A DNA stretch of 64,000 nt, taken from positions 102,152 through 166,151 of the forward strand of contig NZ_BDAW01000015.1 of assembly GCF_001625085.1 (NCBI RefSeq), read 5' to 3'. How positions within the stretch are numbered: position 1 is the first letter of the stretch; the number at the start of each line of letters is the position of its first letter. Source of the stretch: Nocardia acidivorans NBRC 108247 (GTDB lineage Bacteria; Actinomycetota; Actinomycetes; Mycobacteriales; Mycobacteriaceae). Under the pieces are notes generated by a model that did no database searches, was not told where the DNA came from, and saw only the letters and a list, made by a program, of their open reading frames with translations. The translations under genes were made by a program, and so were the position numbers. Positions 1-8,549 of the stretch are shown here, one piece after another.

Positions 1-376
1 TGTCACGGTCGATGTGCCATTCACTCCCGGCAAGGGCGGATCCGCGTACCTGGCCATCAACAAGGACCGTCATGGCGGACTGCGTGCCCAGTCACCAGTC
101 GGCGACAAGGAACCCCCGGCGGGGAAGTTCGTCCTCTGGCCTCACAGCGAGCCCGGTTCCTCGGGCACTATCCGGGCGATGGTGAAAGCGCCGATGAAAG
201 ACGAACGAAATCCGGCCGAAGCTGCACCGTCCGAGGACATCGCCGCAGTGGCAGGACTGGAACCGCCACCCTCATCGGCCAACGACACACAGAAGCGGCT
301 GAAGTGGCGCGCTGACCGCGCACGCATCGCCTTCAAGGCATGGAAGCTCTCACCGAAAGAAGAGGACAGGCTGTGA
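1..376 (+). CDS. C-terminal part of an AAA-type ATPase/replication protein of the element (5' truncated by window)
   Basis: The reading frame is open from base 2 to the stop at 374-376, so the gene begins outside the window. The visible residues include 'INKDRHGGLR'. This resembles the 'KDRxGxLR' strand near the end of AAA/RepA-like ATPases carried by actinobacterial phages and integrative elements. A charged, Lys/Arg-rich helical tail follows (RLKWRADRARIAFKAW). No Walker motifs are visible because that part would lie upstream. The stop TGA overlaps the GTG start of the next gene (GTGA at 373-376), so this is the head of a coupled gene run. The family call is a pattern judgement on about 120 residues. 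Confidence 0.5.
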   Translation, partial: VTVDVPFTPGKGGSAYLAINKDRHGGLRAQSPVGDKEPPAGKFVLWPHSEPGSSGTIRAMVKAPMKDERNPAEAAPSEDIAAVAGLEPPPSSANDTQKRLKWRADRARIAFKAWKLSPKEEDRL

Positions 377-765
377 CCGATTCAACGCCCTCGCAGGATC
401 AACGCCCTCGAGTTTGGCGGGCACCCGAAATGACCGATAGTCCTGGGCCTGTCGATTGCGGCCCCTGGGCACTCGACCCTGAGCTACTCGTCCTGCGGAT
501 CGAAGGTGACTGGTACTCATACGAAGTCGACCTCGAGGAGTGCGTCGACTCCGCCGAAATCCTCGACACGATCATTCAGATTGCGCGCAAGAAATGGGCG
601 ACCGACGCCGTTATCGGCGGATTGGTACGAGCCATCAATTGGACATTGGATCCGCAAGCGCACCTGTGCTCGTTCGGGCGTAGCACAACCATCTCCTCCG
701 GGAAGGTCCGCGAAATCGTCAATGCGCGAAGGGGGCACGCGCTTCATCGGGGTGGTGCGGTATGA
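373..765 (+). CDS. Hypothetical element protein, coupled to upstream ATPase gene
   Basis: This is a 130-aa protein read from GTG 373, chosen because it overlaps the previous stop (GTGA). The in-frame ATG at 340 would overlap the upstream gene much further. The core (about residues 45-110) is a predicted helical region with 'SAEILDTIIQIARKKWAT' and 'LDPQAHLCSFG'. I recall this type from small accessory proteins of actinobacterial prophages and integrative elements, but I cannot assign a function. Its own stop overlaps the ATG of the next gene (ATGA at 762-765), which supports the whole series as one transcript. Confidence 0.6.
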   Translation: MTDSTPSQDQRPRVWRAPEMTDSPGPVDCGPWALDPELLVLRIEGDWYSYEVDLEECVDSAEILDTIIQIARKKWATDAVIGGLVRAINWTLDPQAHLCSFGRSTTISSGKVREIVNARRGHALHRGGAV

Positions 766-995
766 GCGCCGATCCCGCTCGCGCTGTGCGCATCTTGGAG
801 CGCAGATGTAGCGGACGTGGCACGCCCATGGTTCGTGTGCGCTGTCCTCATTGCAGTGCGCGCCACTGGATCGCGTCCGCGCTTACGAGTTCGGCCCGGT
901 GCCCGAGGACCGATAAGCCGATCGCGATCGAAGGCATCGTCCGTCCCGCGCCCCAAGCGAACGACAAAGGGAGCCAATGGACGAGGAGTTCCTAG
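762..995 (+). CDS. Small zinc-ribbon-like protein of the element
   Basis: This 77-aa protein starts in an ATGA overlap with the preceding stop. Residues about 28-47 contain a CPHC pair followed by a second Cys (VRCPHCSARHWIASA, then SSARCP). This looks like an incomplete zinc ribbon, with C, C, H and C as possible ligands. Such small ribbons sit beside replication or regulatory genes in actinobacterial mobile elements. No enzymatic motif is present. It overlaps the next gene's start (977) by 19 bases in another frame. Confidence 0.5.
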   Translation: MSADPARAVRILERRCSGRGTPMVRVRCPHCSARHWIASALTSSARCPRTDKPIAIEGIVRPAPQANDKGSQWTRSS

Positions 996-1207
996 CCCGA
1001 CTGACCGGGGGCGGCGACCCGTACCGCGAAGAACGCCATCGTTCCGGCACCGCGGCCGGGCGCCGGCGCGCGAAGTCCGAAGGCACCTTCGAGCAGTACT
1101 ACCCCAATGAACAGCAGTTGGCTCCGTCCGTGCATCAGCAACACCTTGCCCGCCTGCGCCAGCAGGAGGAAGAACGTCAGCAACAGGAAGAAGGAGAACA
1201 GCCATGA
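977..1207 (+). CDS. Small charged, Gln-rich hypothetical protein
   Basis: A 76-aa protein starting at ATG 977, before the previous stop at 993-995. The C-terminal third is a Gln/Glu/Arg-rich helix (LRQQEEERQQQEEGE). It ends in an ATGA overlap with the gene at 1204. There is no recognisable domain. I keep it because the tight overlaps on both sides, with constant orientation, make a coding function likely. Confidence 0.5.
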   Translation: MDEEFLARLTGGGDPYREERHRSGTAAGRRRAKSEGTFEQYYPNEQQLAPSVHQQHLARLRQQEEERQQQEEGEQP

Positions 1208-1599
1208 CCTACACCAATCCCGTTCTCGAAGCTCTCGACATGGTCGAGCGAGAACAAGAACGCGCCGATCGTGAACGTGACAACCGCCCCCCGGTGATCA
1301 ACGTGGAGGGCCACGTCTACGAAGTCGGCCCCGATGGCGATCCCGCCGACGAACGGGACCGTGACCGCCTGATAGCCCATGCGCAGTATCGCGCCGACCG
1401 TGAAGTGAAGCGTGTCATCGACCAGCACAATAAGGGCCTGCACGTAAGTGAGCGGATGGCCTACCGGGAGGCCACCTCCAACGAGGTGCGGACCGTCTAT
1501 CGTCAGCTCCTCGACGAAGGCCGTCACCGTGCCGACACGGGTCATTCCGCATGGACTGGGTTCGACCTGGGCGACGTCGTCAACGGCGCGTTGGGCTGA
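1204..1599 (+). CDS. Hypothetical charged helical element protein
   Basis: A 131-aa protein with its ATG overlapping the preceding TGA (ATGA). It is highly charged and Arg/Asp-rich (for example 'ADRERDNRPP' and 'DERDRDRLIAHAQYRADREVKR'), with a predicted long helix around residues 45-105. No catalytic motif is seen. Position and coupling place it in the same transcript as the ATPase. Function unknown. Confidence 0.55.
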   Translation: MTYTNPVLEALDMVEREQERADRERDNRPPVINVEGHVYEVGPDGDPADERDRDRLIAHAQYRADREVKRVIDQHNKGLHVSERMAYREATSNEVRTVYRQLLDEGRHRADTGHSAWTGFDLGDVVNGALG

Positions 1600-1600
1600 A

Positions 1601-1960
1601 TTGTCTTCCGGCGGAAGGTGGCTCACCGACCTCGAGGTGCGGGCCGCCTATTACACGTGCGCCGAAATGGTGCGGCGCAGGAGGCGCACCGGTGAGCCGA
1701 TCCCCGATCCGGTGCGGCGATTGTTCGAGCGTCTGGACCACACGATCAGGGAGCGGCCTGCCGACTCATCGTCGGTCGAGCACGGTGAGACGCGGCCCCA
1801 GGACGGAATCGGCAGCGGGCAAGCCGCGGTAATTCTGGGCATCCCTGAACGGCAGGTGCGGCGGATCGCGGCAGATCTCGAGGGCAGGCGCATCGGCCGC
1901 GATTGGGTGTACAGCCGCGTGACTGTGGAGGAATACGCCGCAGCACTGCACGAGCGGTAG
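1601..1960 (+). CDS. Helix-turn-helix (excisionase-like) DNA-binding protein
   Basis: This is a 119-aa reading from TTG 1601, one base after the previous stop at 1597-1599. Residues about 65-115 form a MerR/excisionase-type helix-turn-helix: 'GSGQAAVILGIPERQVRRIAADLEGRRIGRDWVYSRVTVEEYAA'. This is the usual helix, turn, recognition helix, then wing with the R-x-G-x-x-W pattern. In mobile elements such proteins act as excisionases or small repressors, though which applies here cannot be told. It is the last gene of the coupled run and is followed at once by a strong terminator (1976-2004). Upstream in-frame starts to 1448 would overlap the previous gene heavily. Confidence 0.6.
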   Translation: MSSGGRWLTDLEVRAAYYTCAEMVRRRRRTGEPIPDPVRRLFERLDHTIRERPADSSSVEHGETRPQDGIGSGQAAVILGIPERQVRRIAADLEGRRIGRDWVYSRVTVEEYAAALHER

Positions 1961-1975
1961 ATAGGCGGCCGGGGA

Positions 1976-2004
1976 AAGGGGCACGCGCTGAGCGCGTGCC
2001 CCTT
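1976..2004 (+). terminator. Intrinsic terminator after the small-gene run
   Basis: A perfect 11-bp GC-rich stem (GGGGCACGCGC, 1978-1988, with GCGCGTGCCCC, 1992-2002) closes a TGA loop. It is extended to 13 bp by flanking A-T pairs. It lies 16 bases after the stop of the excisionase-like gene and separates that run from the tape-measure block. Confidence 0.85.
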
Positions 2005-2066
2005 CGTCGCGCCGTCAGCGGTCAGCTGCGGACTGCTCGATCTCGAGAATCGGAGCAGAGCCAGCA

Positions 2067-2261
2067 ATGCGACCGAGGCAGGTACCCGTGAGAACACCGA
2101 TATCGACCCTTGCGCCGACCGATTTCTTGGTCGATGCCGTAGTCGACTATCTCGCCGCGCTGTCGCCGAGGGATTTCGCCGCGATTGTCGCTCAAGCGCG
2201 ACCGCCAGCAGAACTGGTGAAACCTGTTGCGGTGTTGGGTGTTTCGAAGGAGGTGAAGTAG
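2067..2261 (+). CDS. Small hypothetical protein directly upstream of the tape measure gene
   Basis: A 64-aa product from ATG 2067, or 57 aa from GTG 2088. The central part (DFLVDAVVDYLAALSPRDFAAIVAQAR) is predicted helical. The stop TAG (2259-2261) directly abuts the TTG start of the tape measure gene. Its last codons contain that gene's ribosome-binding site (AAGGAGG at 2247-2253), so the two are likely translated together. In tailed phages this position is usually held by tail assembly chaperones, but no resemblance is visible here. Confidence 0.5.
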   Translation: MRPRQVPVRTPISTLAPTDFLVDAVVDYLAALSPRDFAAIVAQARPPAELVKPVAVLGVSKEVK

Positions 2262-5200
2262 TTGCCTACCTATGACGCCGGGACGGCAGCCATTCGCATC
2301 AAGGCTAGCTTCCGGGGCTTCGTTCGGGATGTCGAAGACGAGCTGAAGGCCATGCGTTTCAGCCTCGACGTGACTGTTGGGGCGAACACCACGCAGGCGG
2401 CTGCCGATATCGAGGCACTGCGCCGCGCAGCGCAGGAGAACACCACCTTCCGGGTGGACGCGAACACCAGTGTCGCCGCTGACGAGATCGCGGCGCTGCG
2501 GCGGGAAGCGGCCCGCAACGCCAGCTTCCGTGTCGACGCCGACACCGCGGCCGCTGCCGCGCAGATCGAGGCGTTGCGCCGGTTGGCGCGCCAGGGCGGG
2601 ACGATCACGCCGGGGGTGAACGGGACGGCCGCGCGCGCCGGGGCAAAGGCACTGAGCACCGAGCTGAAATCGGCGTTGACGTTGCAGGCCAAGGTGATCG
2701 GTGTCGTCGGCGCTGCCGGACTCGTTGCCGATCTGCTCGCGGTCGCTGGCGCGGCGGCCAAGGCCACACACGCGCTTGCCCTGATTCCCGCTGTGGGATT
2801 CGGAGGACTCGCCGGAATTGGTTCCATCGCAACGGGTTTCAGCGGTATCGGTGGTGCTTTCAAGGCGTTCGGTGAGCAGTCCAAGAGCGCGGGCAGCGAT
2901 GCCGGTGAAGCGATCGACAAGGCCAATCAGGTCTCCGACGCCAGATACGCCGAAGCGCAGGCGGATCGGGCCGCGACCACCGCGCAGAAGGCGCTGACCG
3001 ACAGCTACCGGGACGCCAGCCGGGAGCTGCGCGACCTCAATGACCAGTTGACCGATCAACGGCTCTCGACCGAGGATGCCGCGCTGGGTGTCGAAGAAGC
3101 AGCGAAGCGGCTCGCGCAGATTCAGCATGACCCCAGTGCGGACGCCGACGCGCGCAAACGAGCGGACCTGTCGTACCGGCAGGCGGTGCAGCGGCTCAAG
3201 GAGCAGCAGCAGAAGACCTCGGATCTGTCCCAGGACACCGCGGCCGCGAATGCCAAGGGGATCGAGGGAAGTGCCCAGGTCACCGAGGCCAAAGGGCGGG
3301 TGCTCTCGGCCACTCATGACCAGGTCAAGGCCGAGCAGGATCTGGCCAAGGCCTTGCGTGATCAGGCCAAAGGCCCTGGCGGATCCGAGTCGTCGCTGGC
3401 AAAGGCCATGGACAAGCTGTCGCCGAACGCGAAGGAGATGGTCAACCAGATTCACGCGCTGGGCCCGGCATGGACGGACGCGCGCCTGGCCGCGCAGGAC
3501 GCCCTGACCAACGGCATGGGTTCGGCCGTCACCAAGCTCGCATTTGAGCAGCTTCCCGGCCTCAAGGCTGGCATGGTCGGCATCGACACCGCGGTCAACA
3601 CCGGTCTGCGCGCTTCCCTGGCCAGCCTGTCGAGCGAGGTCAACAGGGCCGACTTCCGAACCTCGCTGTCCAACACCGCGCAGGGGTTCCAGAACGCCGC
3701 CAAGGGCGCGGCCCCGCTCACCGATGCCCTGACCAAGTTGGTCACGGTCGGCACCGACTATCTGCCGACGCTGGGGCAGTCGTTCGACAACTTCGCTACC
3801 AAGTTCAACACCAGCATCCAAACCGGCGCGGCCGACGGCAGCCTCAAGCACTGGATCCAGGACGGAATCGACTCGGCGAAAACGCTTTTCGGCATCATCA
3901 GGGACGGCGGCTCGATCATCGCCTCGGTGTTCCGGGCCGCGGACGCGGACGGGGTGAGCAAGTCCCTGCGCGATAGCACGAAGAGCTTCGCCGACTTCTT
4001 GAAATCCGCTGAGGGACAGAACAAAATGCGTGACTTCTGGCGAGAGGCACGCTCGGATCTGGACAAGATCAAGCCCCTGCTCGCCGACCTGCCGGGGATC
4101 CTCAGCGGCGTCTACAGCGGGTTCCAGACCTGGGCGGGAATCGCGATGCCGTTCCTCAAGGCCGCGGGCGATCTGCTCGCGGCGCACCCGGCGCTGGTGA
4201 GTGATGTCGTCACCGCCTACCTGGCATTCAAGACGGTCGGCCCGATCTTCGACGCCGCCCGATCCTCCATAGCCAATTTCCGCACCGGCATGGCGGACGC
4301 GGGTACCGCCACGGGCACCACGGGCACCACAGCGCGTGGTCTGGGCACCCTTCTCGGTGCCGCTGGGCCGCTGGGTATCGGATTGCTGACCACGGGCGTC
4401 GGTCTCGGCCTGACCTACCTCATCAACAAACACAACGACGCCACGGCCGCCGCCGAGGCCCAACAGCGCGCGATCGAAGCGCTGGGCCGGACCTTGGACG
4501 CGCAGTCCGGCCGCGCGACCCAGGAGACGCTCAAGGCGACCTCCGATGAGCTGGAGAAGGGCGGCTACCTGCAGCGAGCGCAGACCCTCGGTGTCGACCC
4601 GCACGCCTTGGTCCTGGCGGCTACCGGCGTCGACCCGTCGGCCAGGGAGGGTATCAACGACTCTCTGGTCAAGAAGATCATCGAGCAGAAGGGTTCCTCT
4701 GGTCAGTGGCAGTTCGCGAACAATGCTGGCCTCACCGATCAGGACATCGCCCAGGCGCTGGCCGGTATCCCCGAGGCGGTCAAGAAGTACGCCGCGACCA
4801 AGAGTTCCAGCCGGGCGTATCTGCCTGACCTGACTGAACTCAAGTCCACCCTCAACGACATCGGCGAGAGTGCCGCGACCCTGGGCGGCGAGCTCAACAA
4901 CACCAACTCCAAGCTGTCGCAGATGGGCGAGTCCATGCGGCGCACCAACCAGGCCGCGGTCGGTACCCATGAGCTCACCGAGCAGGGCGTCAAAGACTTC
5001 GAGAACCTCGGCGTCGCGGTTCTGTCGGTGCCCGATGAGAAGACAGTGTTCGTCAAGTCCCTCACCGCGGACCAGCAAGCCGCGCTGGAGAAGCTGGGCG
5101 ACACGATCGTCAAGTTGCCGGACGGCACGTTCAAGGTCACCCTCAACGCCGACCAGATGCGCGCGGATATCCGAACGATCGAGACCACGCCCTACACCGC

Positions 5201-7202
5201 GACACTGAACCTCAACGTCAAAGCCGATGTGGATAAGCTCAATTCGGACATCGCCAATATCGACCGGCGGTGGGCCGACGCGACGAGCGCTGTACCCCCG
5301 CGCGCCACCGGCGGCCAGCTGCCCACCACCGGTCCGGGCACCGACCGCCGGGACGGCATCCTGGCGGCCACGCGCGCGGGACGCCCGGTCGCGTGGGTCG
5401 ACGGCGGGGAATGGGTCGTCAACCGGGACAGCTCCAAGAAGTACGGTGCCGAGCTGGCCGCGATCAACGCCGGAACATTCCGGCAGCTGCCCGGGCACAA
5501 GGACGGCGGCATCCTCGGCGAGGACACTCAGCAGCCGAGCGACGACACCAAGAACAACCCCGCCAAGACACCGGTATCTCATGTCGCACAACTGATTTCG
5601 TACGCGCAGTCCTCCGATGGTCGCGCGTACGGCGGGGCGTGGGACTGCTCGGGCTTCCAGTCCAAGCTCGCCAACGTCTCGGTCGGGCGCGACGCCGACG
5701 CCGGGCGCTTCTCCACGGCCAACGAGGGAAGTTACTTGTCGGCGCTGGGCTTCCGGGATGGTGTCGGCAACTCCAGCACCTTCCGAATCGGCTGGGTCAA
5801 CGACCCTTCGATGGCGGGCGGCGGACACACCGCTGGCACGCTCCCGAATTCGGCGAATGTCGAATCCGGCGGTGCCACATCGAAGGTCATGTACGGCGGC
5901 CAGGCCATCGGCGCCGCGGACACGATGTTCAACCAGCGCGCGTACCTGGTCATGGATTCGGCCGGCGGCAGCGGTGCCTATACCGCCGGCACTTCCGCGC
6001 CCGGCGCGACCACCTACAACACCTCCACCAGCACGGTGATCAACCCGCAGGCCGCGCTCCCCGGCAAGACCACCGACACCGAGCTGACGATCGCCGAGGA
6101 CAAGGCCGCGGTCGACTCTGCCAACTCGGAACGTAATGCGGTGTATGCGAATCCGGCCGCGACCGATCAAGACAAGTTGGCGGCCGACCGCAAGTACCAG
6201 AAGGCGCAGAACGCGCTGGAGTCCGCGACGAAGACCAGCGACAACTCGGCGCTGTCGCTGAAGGGCATCTTCACCAAGGGCGCGGGATTCCTGGCCGACG
6301 CGATCCTGTCCGGGCTGGGGCTCGAGAACAGCATCTTCTCGGAGAACAACGTCTACAACAAGGCCGCGAACAGCATCTACAGCCACTACAACAACGGCTC
6401 AAGCCTCACCGGCGGGTACGCCTACACCCCGCAGAACCTGCCGACGATCGTCACCACCTCGACGCCGCAATCCGATGCGCCGGTGAGTGACCCGGCGCTG
6501 GCCACCCAGGTACCGGCCGCGACCGACACCACCGAGGCAACCAAGGTCTTCCCGGCCGCAGTCGAGAAGTGGCGGCAGGTATTCAAGTCGGTGCTCTCGG
6601 GCCTCGGTAAGCCTGCCTCCTGGCTCGAGCCCGGTCTGGCGCAGGCACAGACCGAATCGAACGGGAACGAGAAGGCCCGCAACGACAACGACAGCAACGG
6701 CCAGGGTGGTACCCAGACAGTTCTCGGCCTCATGCAGATGCTTCAGTCGAATTACGACAGGTACCGATCTGCGCTGTACGGCGGCGGAATCTTCGACGGC
6801 GCATCGAACTTCGCCGCCGCGGTGAACTACACCTCGGACCGATACGGCGACGCGACCCAGGTCTGGGGCAAAGGCCACGGCTACGCCGACGGCGGCCGGA
6901 TCCGCGGCACCGGCGGCTCCCGCGCCGATGGTGTTCCGATCTGGGCCAGCCCCGATGAGTTCGTGGTCAACGCCTACGACGCGACGCGCAACAGCGCAGC
7001 GCTCGAGGCCATCAACGCGGGTCGCTGGTCGCCGGTGAGCATCGACCCGACCCAGCTACGCAGCACCGGCGCGACGACCAACAGCGGACCTATCCACAAC
7101 ACGACCGTGAACGCTCGCGTAGCCGACGTGCACGACCTCGCGGACCTGGTGGAGCGCCGCGCACACGTGGCATCCATGGGCCAGTTGGCGGCCGTCGGAT
7201 GA
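2262..7202 (+). CDS. Phage tape measure protein with two C-terminal cell-wall hydrolase-like domains
   Basis: This 1646-aa protein starts at TTG 2262 behind a perfect AAGGAGG eight bases upstream. Residues 37-113 are three tandem 26-aa repeats (core 'FRVDANTSVAADEIAALRR'). Hydrophobic helices lie around 145-210, and a long coiled coil spans about 220-370. Further hydrophobic stretches occur around 640-730. Near 1100 is a 'DGGEWVVNRDSSKKYGAELA' block typical of actinophage tape measures, and a related block recurs near 1570. At 1128-1230 is an NlpC/P60-like module ('DCSGF' with Cys1129; 'GGHTA' with His1189). At about 1450-1540 is a lysozyme/SLT-like module ('TESNG' with Glu1465; 'LGLMQM'). 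Tape measures set siphophage tail length and help DNA cross the cell wall. No tail-tube, portal or capsid gene is visible nearby. Confidence 0.9.
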   Translation: MPTYDAGTAAIRIKASFRGFVRDVEDELKAMRFSLDVTVGANTTQAAADIEALRRAAQENTTFRVDANTSVAADEIAALRREAARNASFRVDADTAAAAAQIEALRRLARQGGTITPGVNGTAARAGAKALSTELKSALTLQAKVIGVVGAAGLVADLLAVAGAAAKATHALALIPAVGFGGLAGIGSIATGFSGIGGAFKAFGEQSKSAGSDAGEAIDKANQVSDARYAEAQADRAATTAQKALTDSYRDASRELRDLNDQLTDQRLSTEDAALGVEEAAKRLAQIQHDPSADADARKRADLSYRQAVQRLKEQQQKTSDLSQDTAAANAKGIEGSAQVTEAKGRVLSATHDQVKAEQDLAKALRDQAKGPGGSESSLAKAMDKLSPNAKEMVNQIHALGPAWTDARLAAQDALTNGMGSAVTKLAFEQLPGLKAGMVGIDTAVNTGLRASLASLSSEVNRADFRTSLSNTAQGFQNAAKGAAPLTDALTKLVTVGTDYLPTLGQSFDNFATKFNTSIQTGAADGSLKHWIQDGIDSAKTLFGIIRDGGSIIASVFRAADADGVSKSLRDSTKSFADFLKSAEGQNKMRDFWREARSDLDKIKPLLADLPGILSGVYSGFQTWAGIAMPFLKAAGDLLAAHPALVSDVVTAYLAFKTVGPIFDAARSSIANFRTGMADAGTATGTTGTTARGLGTLLGAAGPLGIGLLTTGVGLGLTYLINKHNDATAAAEAQQRAIEALGRTLDAQSGRATQETLKATSDELEKGGYLQRAQTLGVDPHALVLAATGVDPSAREGINDSLVKKIIEQKGSSGQWQFANNAGLTDQDIAQALAGIPEAVKKYAATKSSSRAYLPDLTELKSTLNDIGESAATLGGELNNTNSKLSQMGESMRRTNQAAVGTHELTEQGVKDFENLGVAVLSVPDEKTVFVKSLTADQQAALEKLGDTIVKLPDGTFKVTLNADQMRADIRTIETTPYTATLNLNVKADVDKLNSDIANIDRRWADATSAVPPRATGGQLPTTGPGTDRRDGILAATRAGRPVAWVDGGEWVVNRDSSKKYGAELAAINAGTFRQLPGHKDGGILGEDTQQPSDDTKNNPAKTPVSHVAQLISYAQSSDGRAYGGAWDCSGFQSKLANVSVGRDADAGRFSTANEGSYLSALGFRDGVGNSSTFRIGWVNDPSMAGGGHTAGTLPNSANVESGGATSKVMYGGQAIGAADTMFNQRAYLVMDSAGGSGAYTAGTSAPGATTYNTSTSTVINPQAALPGKTTDTELTIAEDKAAVDSANSERNAVYANPAATDQDKLAADRKYQKAQNALESATKTSDNSALSLKGIFTKGAGFLADAILSGLGLENSIFSENNVYNKAANSIYSHYNNGSSLTGGYAYTPQNLPTIVTTSTPQSDAPVSDPALATQVPAATDTTEATKVFPAAVEKWRQVFKSVLSGLGKPASWLEPGLAQAQTESNGNEKARNDNDSNGQGGTQTVLGLMQMLQSNYDRYRSALYGGGIFDGASNFAAAVNYTSDRYGDATQVWGKGHGYADGGRIRGTGGSRADGVPIWASPDEFVVNAYDATRNSAALEAINAGRWSPVSIDPTQLRSTGATTNSGPIHNTTVNARVADVHDLADLVERRAHVASMGQLAAVG

Positions 7203-7583
7203 GGACGCCGACGCGGTGCACCAGCCCAGCACACCGCTGCCCACCTCACGAGCGGAATGCAACCATGGCGGGAGCAATCAGCCTCGACCACCCAGCCTGG
7301 AACGATCCCGCGCCTGGTCGCCCGGCTCCTGCGGAAGCGCTGGCATCACAGGGGTTTGAACTGCATGTTGTCACGATAGGAGCGGCTTCGGCCCTACGTT
7401 CCACGGAGAGCTTCAGGGGTAGTCACGCACCCTCTCGTCCCGCCGCCGCCCGCCCCTGGTCCAGCCAGGCCGCGGCACGGACGGGGTGGGGGGTGCCTCC
7501 CTCCGCTGGTCGCCTGGTCAGTCGGGTCACATAGCGCCGACCAGTCTGCGCATCGCATCACCGAGAATCCAGAGGAGCGAACC
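7203..7583 (+). other. 381-base gap after the tape measure gene; at most one weak ORF
   Basis: An open frame 7199-7534 starts in an ATGA overlap with the tape measure stop, with an inner ATG at 7265. Only its first 40-50 residues from 7265 (MAGAISLDHPAWNDP...) look protein-like. The rest is Pro/Arg/Ala-rich and resembles translated non-coding GC-rich DNA. It could be the 5' remnant of a minor tail gene. The stretch also contains GTCACATAGCGCC (7526-7538), which recurs at 8260-8272. Confidence 0.35.
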
Positions 7584-7922
7584 ATGCCCCGCAAACCCAA
7601 AACCGCCGGTGACCAGGCCGTCGATGCTCTGACGGCCGACCTCGGCGAAGGTATGGAATGGTCCCAGATCGAGCTGTTGACCCTCGAAAGCATCCGCACC
7701 GCGATCGATAGGAGCGCGAAACTGCGCGAATTGCTGGACGCGGAGACCGGTAAGGCGCTCCCCTCGAGCCGCCGCGTGACCGAGCTGGCCGCGGAAATCC
7801 GCCAGTGCGAAGCCAGCGTGATCCGATGGGCGCAATCGCTCGATCCGCGCGGCGAATCGGTCAAATCCGCGGCGCACCAGCACGCGGCGAACGCCCGATG
7901 GGGTCGACGTGGCACGGCCTAG
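7584..7922 (+). CDS. Small helical phage-element protein, function unknown
   Basis: A 112-aa protein from ATG 7584 with an upstream AGAGGAG (7570-7576). It is almost entirely helical: 'IELLTLESIRTAIDRSAKLRELL', then 'SSRRVTELAAEIRQCEASVIRWAQSL', ending in a basic tail. This two-helix layout recalls small subunit/HTH proteins near phage packaging genes, but I see no decisive motif. The next gene starts inside its 3' end (GTG 7909), so the two are probably coupled. Confidence 0.55.
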   Translation: MPRKPKTAGDQAVDALTADLGEGMEWSQIELLTLESIRTAIDRSAKLRELLDAETGKALPSSRRVTELAAEIRQCEASVIRWAQSLDPRGESVKSAAHQHAANARWGRRGTA

Positions 7923-8175
7923 GGGCAACCAGAAAGAGCAGGACATCCGCCGCCACCTGCTCGAGGAATCCACCGCGCTGCGCGATCGGTACGGGTGGCT
8001 CGACCCCGCCGCGTTTGCCGAACTATCCAAACCCGTCGACCAGTTGAGCGCAGGCGCCGCGTGGTCGCTGCGCCGGTACGAACTCCCCGATGATCACCCC
8101 GCGCGCACTGCCGGAGCTGCGGGGGATCTGCTCACCCTCGACGAATCCGATGTGCTGTATCTGCACGGTCATTGA
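7909..8175 (+). CDS. Small hypothetical phage-element protein
   Basis: An 88-aa protein starting at GTG 7909, overlapping the previous gene by 14 bases. The N-terminus is basic (ARPRGNQKEQDIRRHL), the rest mixed helical, and it ends '...LTLDESDVLYLHGH'. No domain is recognised. The orientation and overlap make it the second cistron of a two-gene unit downstream of the tape measure gene. Confidence 0.5.
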   Translation: MARPRGNQKEQDIRRHLLEESTALRDRYGWLDPAAFAELSKPVDQLSAGAAWSLRRYELPDDHPARTAGAAGDLLTLDESDVLYLHGH

Positions 8176-8390
8176 CCCAGTCCTCGCCGCTCGGCTCAGA
8201 CGGGATGCCGGACTGAGGGGTGGGGGTGGGGTCGATCGGCTGCTTGGCTGGGAGATCGCGTCACATAGCGCCCCTTCTCTCCCCACCCGAAATGCCCCGG
8301 CAGCCTCGCCTACGGGTTTGGAGAATCGCAGGTCAGGACTCCTTCTACTAAAACCCGCAGGTCAGGGCGGTAGCGGTTGAGGAGGTGTCC
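8176..8390 (+). other. Non-coding leader with direct repeats before a terminase gene stub
   Basis: No credible gene is present. The second copy of GTCACATAGCGCC lies at 8260-8272, and two copies of CGCAGGTCAGG at 8327-8337 and 8356-8366 have starts 29 bases apart. A third copy is at 9291-9301. The stretch ends in a strong ribosome-binding site (GAGGAGG, 8379-8385) for the ATG at 8391. It probably holds regulatory sites. Confidence 0.4.
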
Positions 8391-8549
8391 ATGGCTGGAC
8401 GAGGTCTCGCACCGAAGGAACCCAGCTGGCGCGCCCGGACCCCTGGGTGCGGGAGAGTCCTGAACGCGTCCCCAGGGCAAAAGAGCCACCGGGGGAGTCT
8501 CGCTATTCGTCTGGCTCTGTCGGCTCGATATCGACCACGGATTCCGGAT
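8391..8549 (+). pseudogene. 5' stub of a phage small-terminase-type gene
   Basis: ATG 8391 follows GAGGAGG with ideal spacing (5 bases). The first residues 'MAGRGLAPKEPSWRAR' match the very common N-terminus of actinophage small terminase subunits ('MAGRGPAPKDPxxRxR'). After about 17 residues the frame stops looking protein-like and ends at codon 53. The 3' part overlaps the oppositely oriented gene ending at 8503. I infer that a deletion removed the rest of the gene. An intact but unrelated small peptide is the alternative. Confidence 0.5.

Noticed and set aside
2022..6386. 1454-codon minus-strand open frame antisense to the tape measure gene
   Set aside because: It is an artefact of high GC with strong third-position bias in the real gene. 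The product is Arg/Gly-rich with no domain, start or ribosome-binding site.
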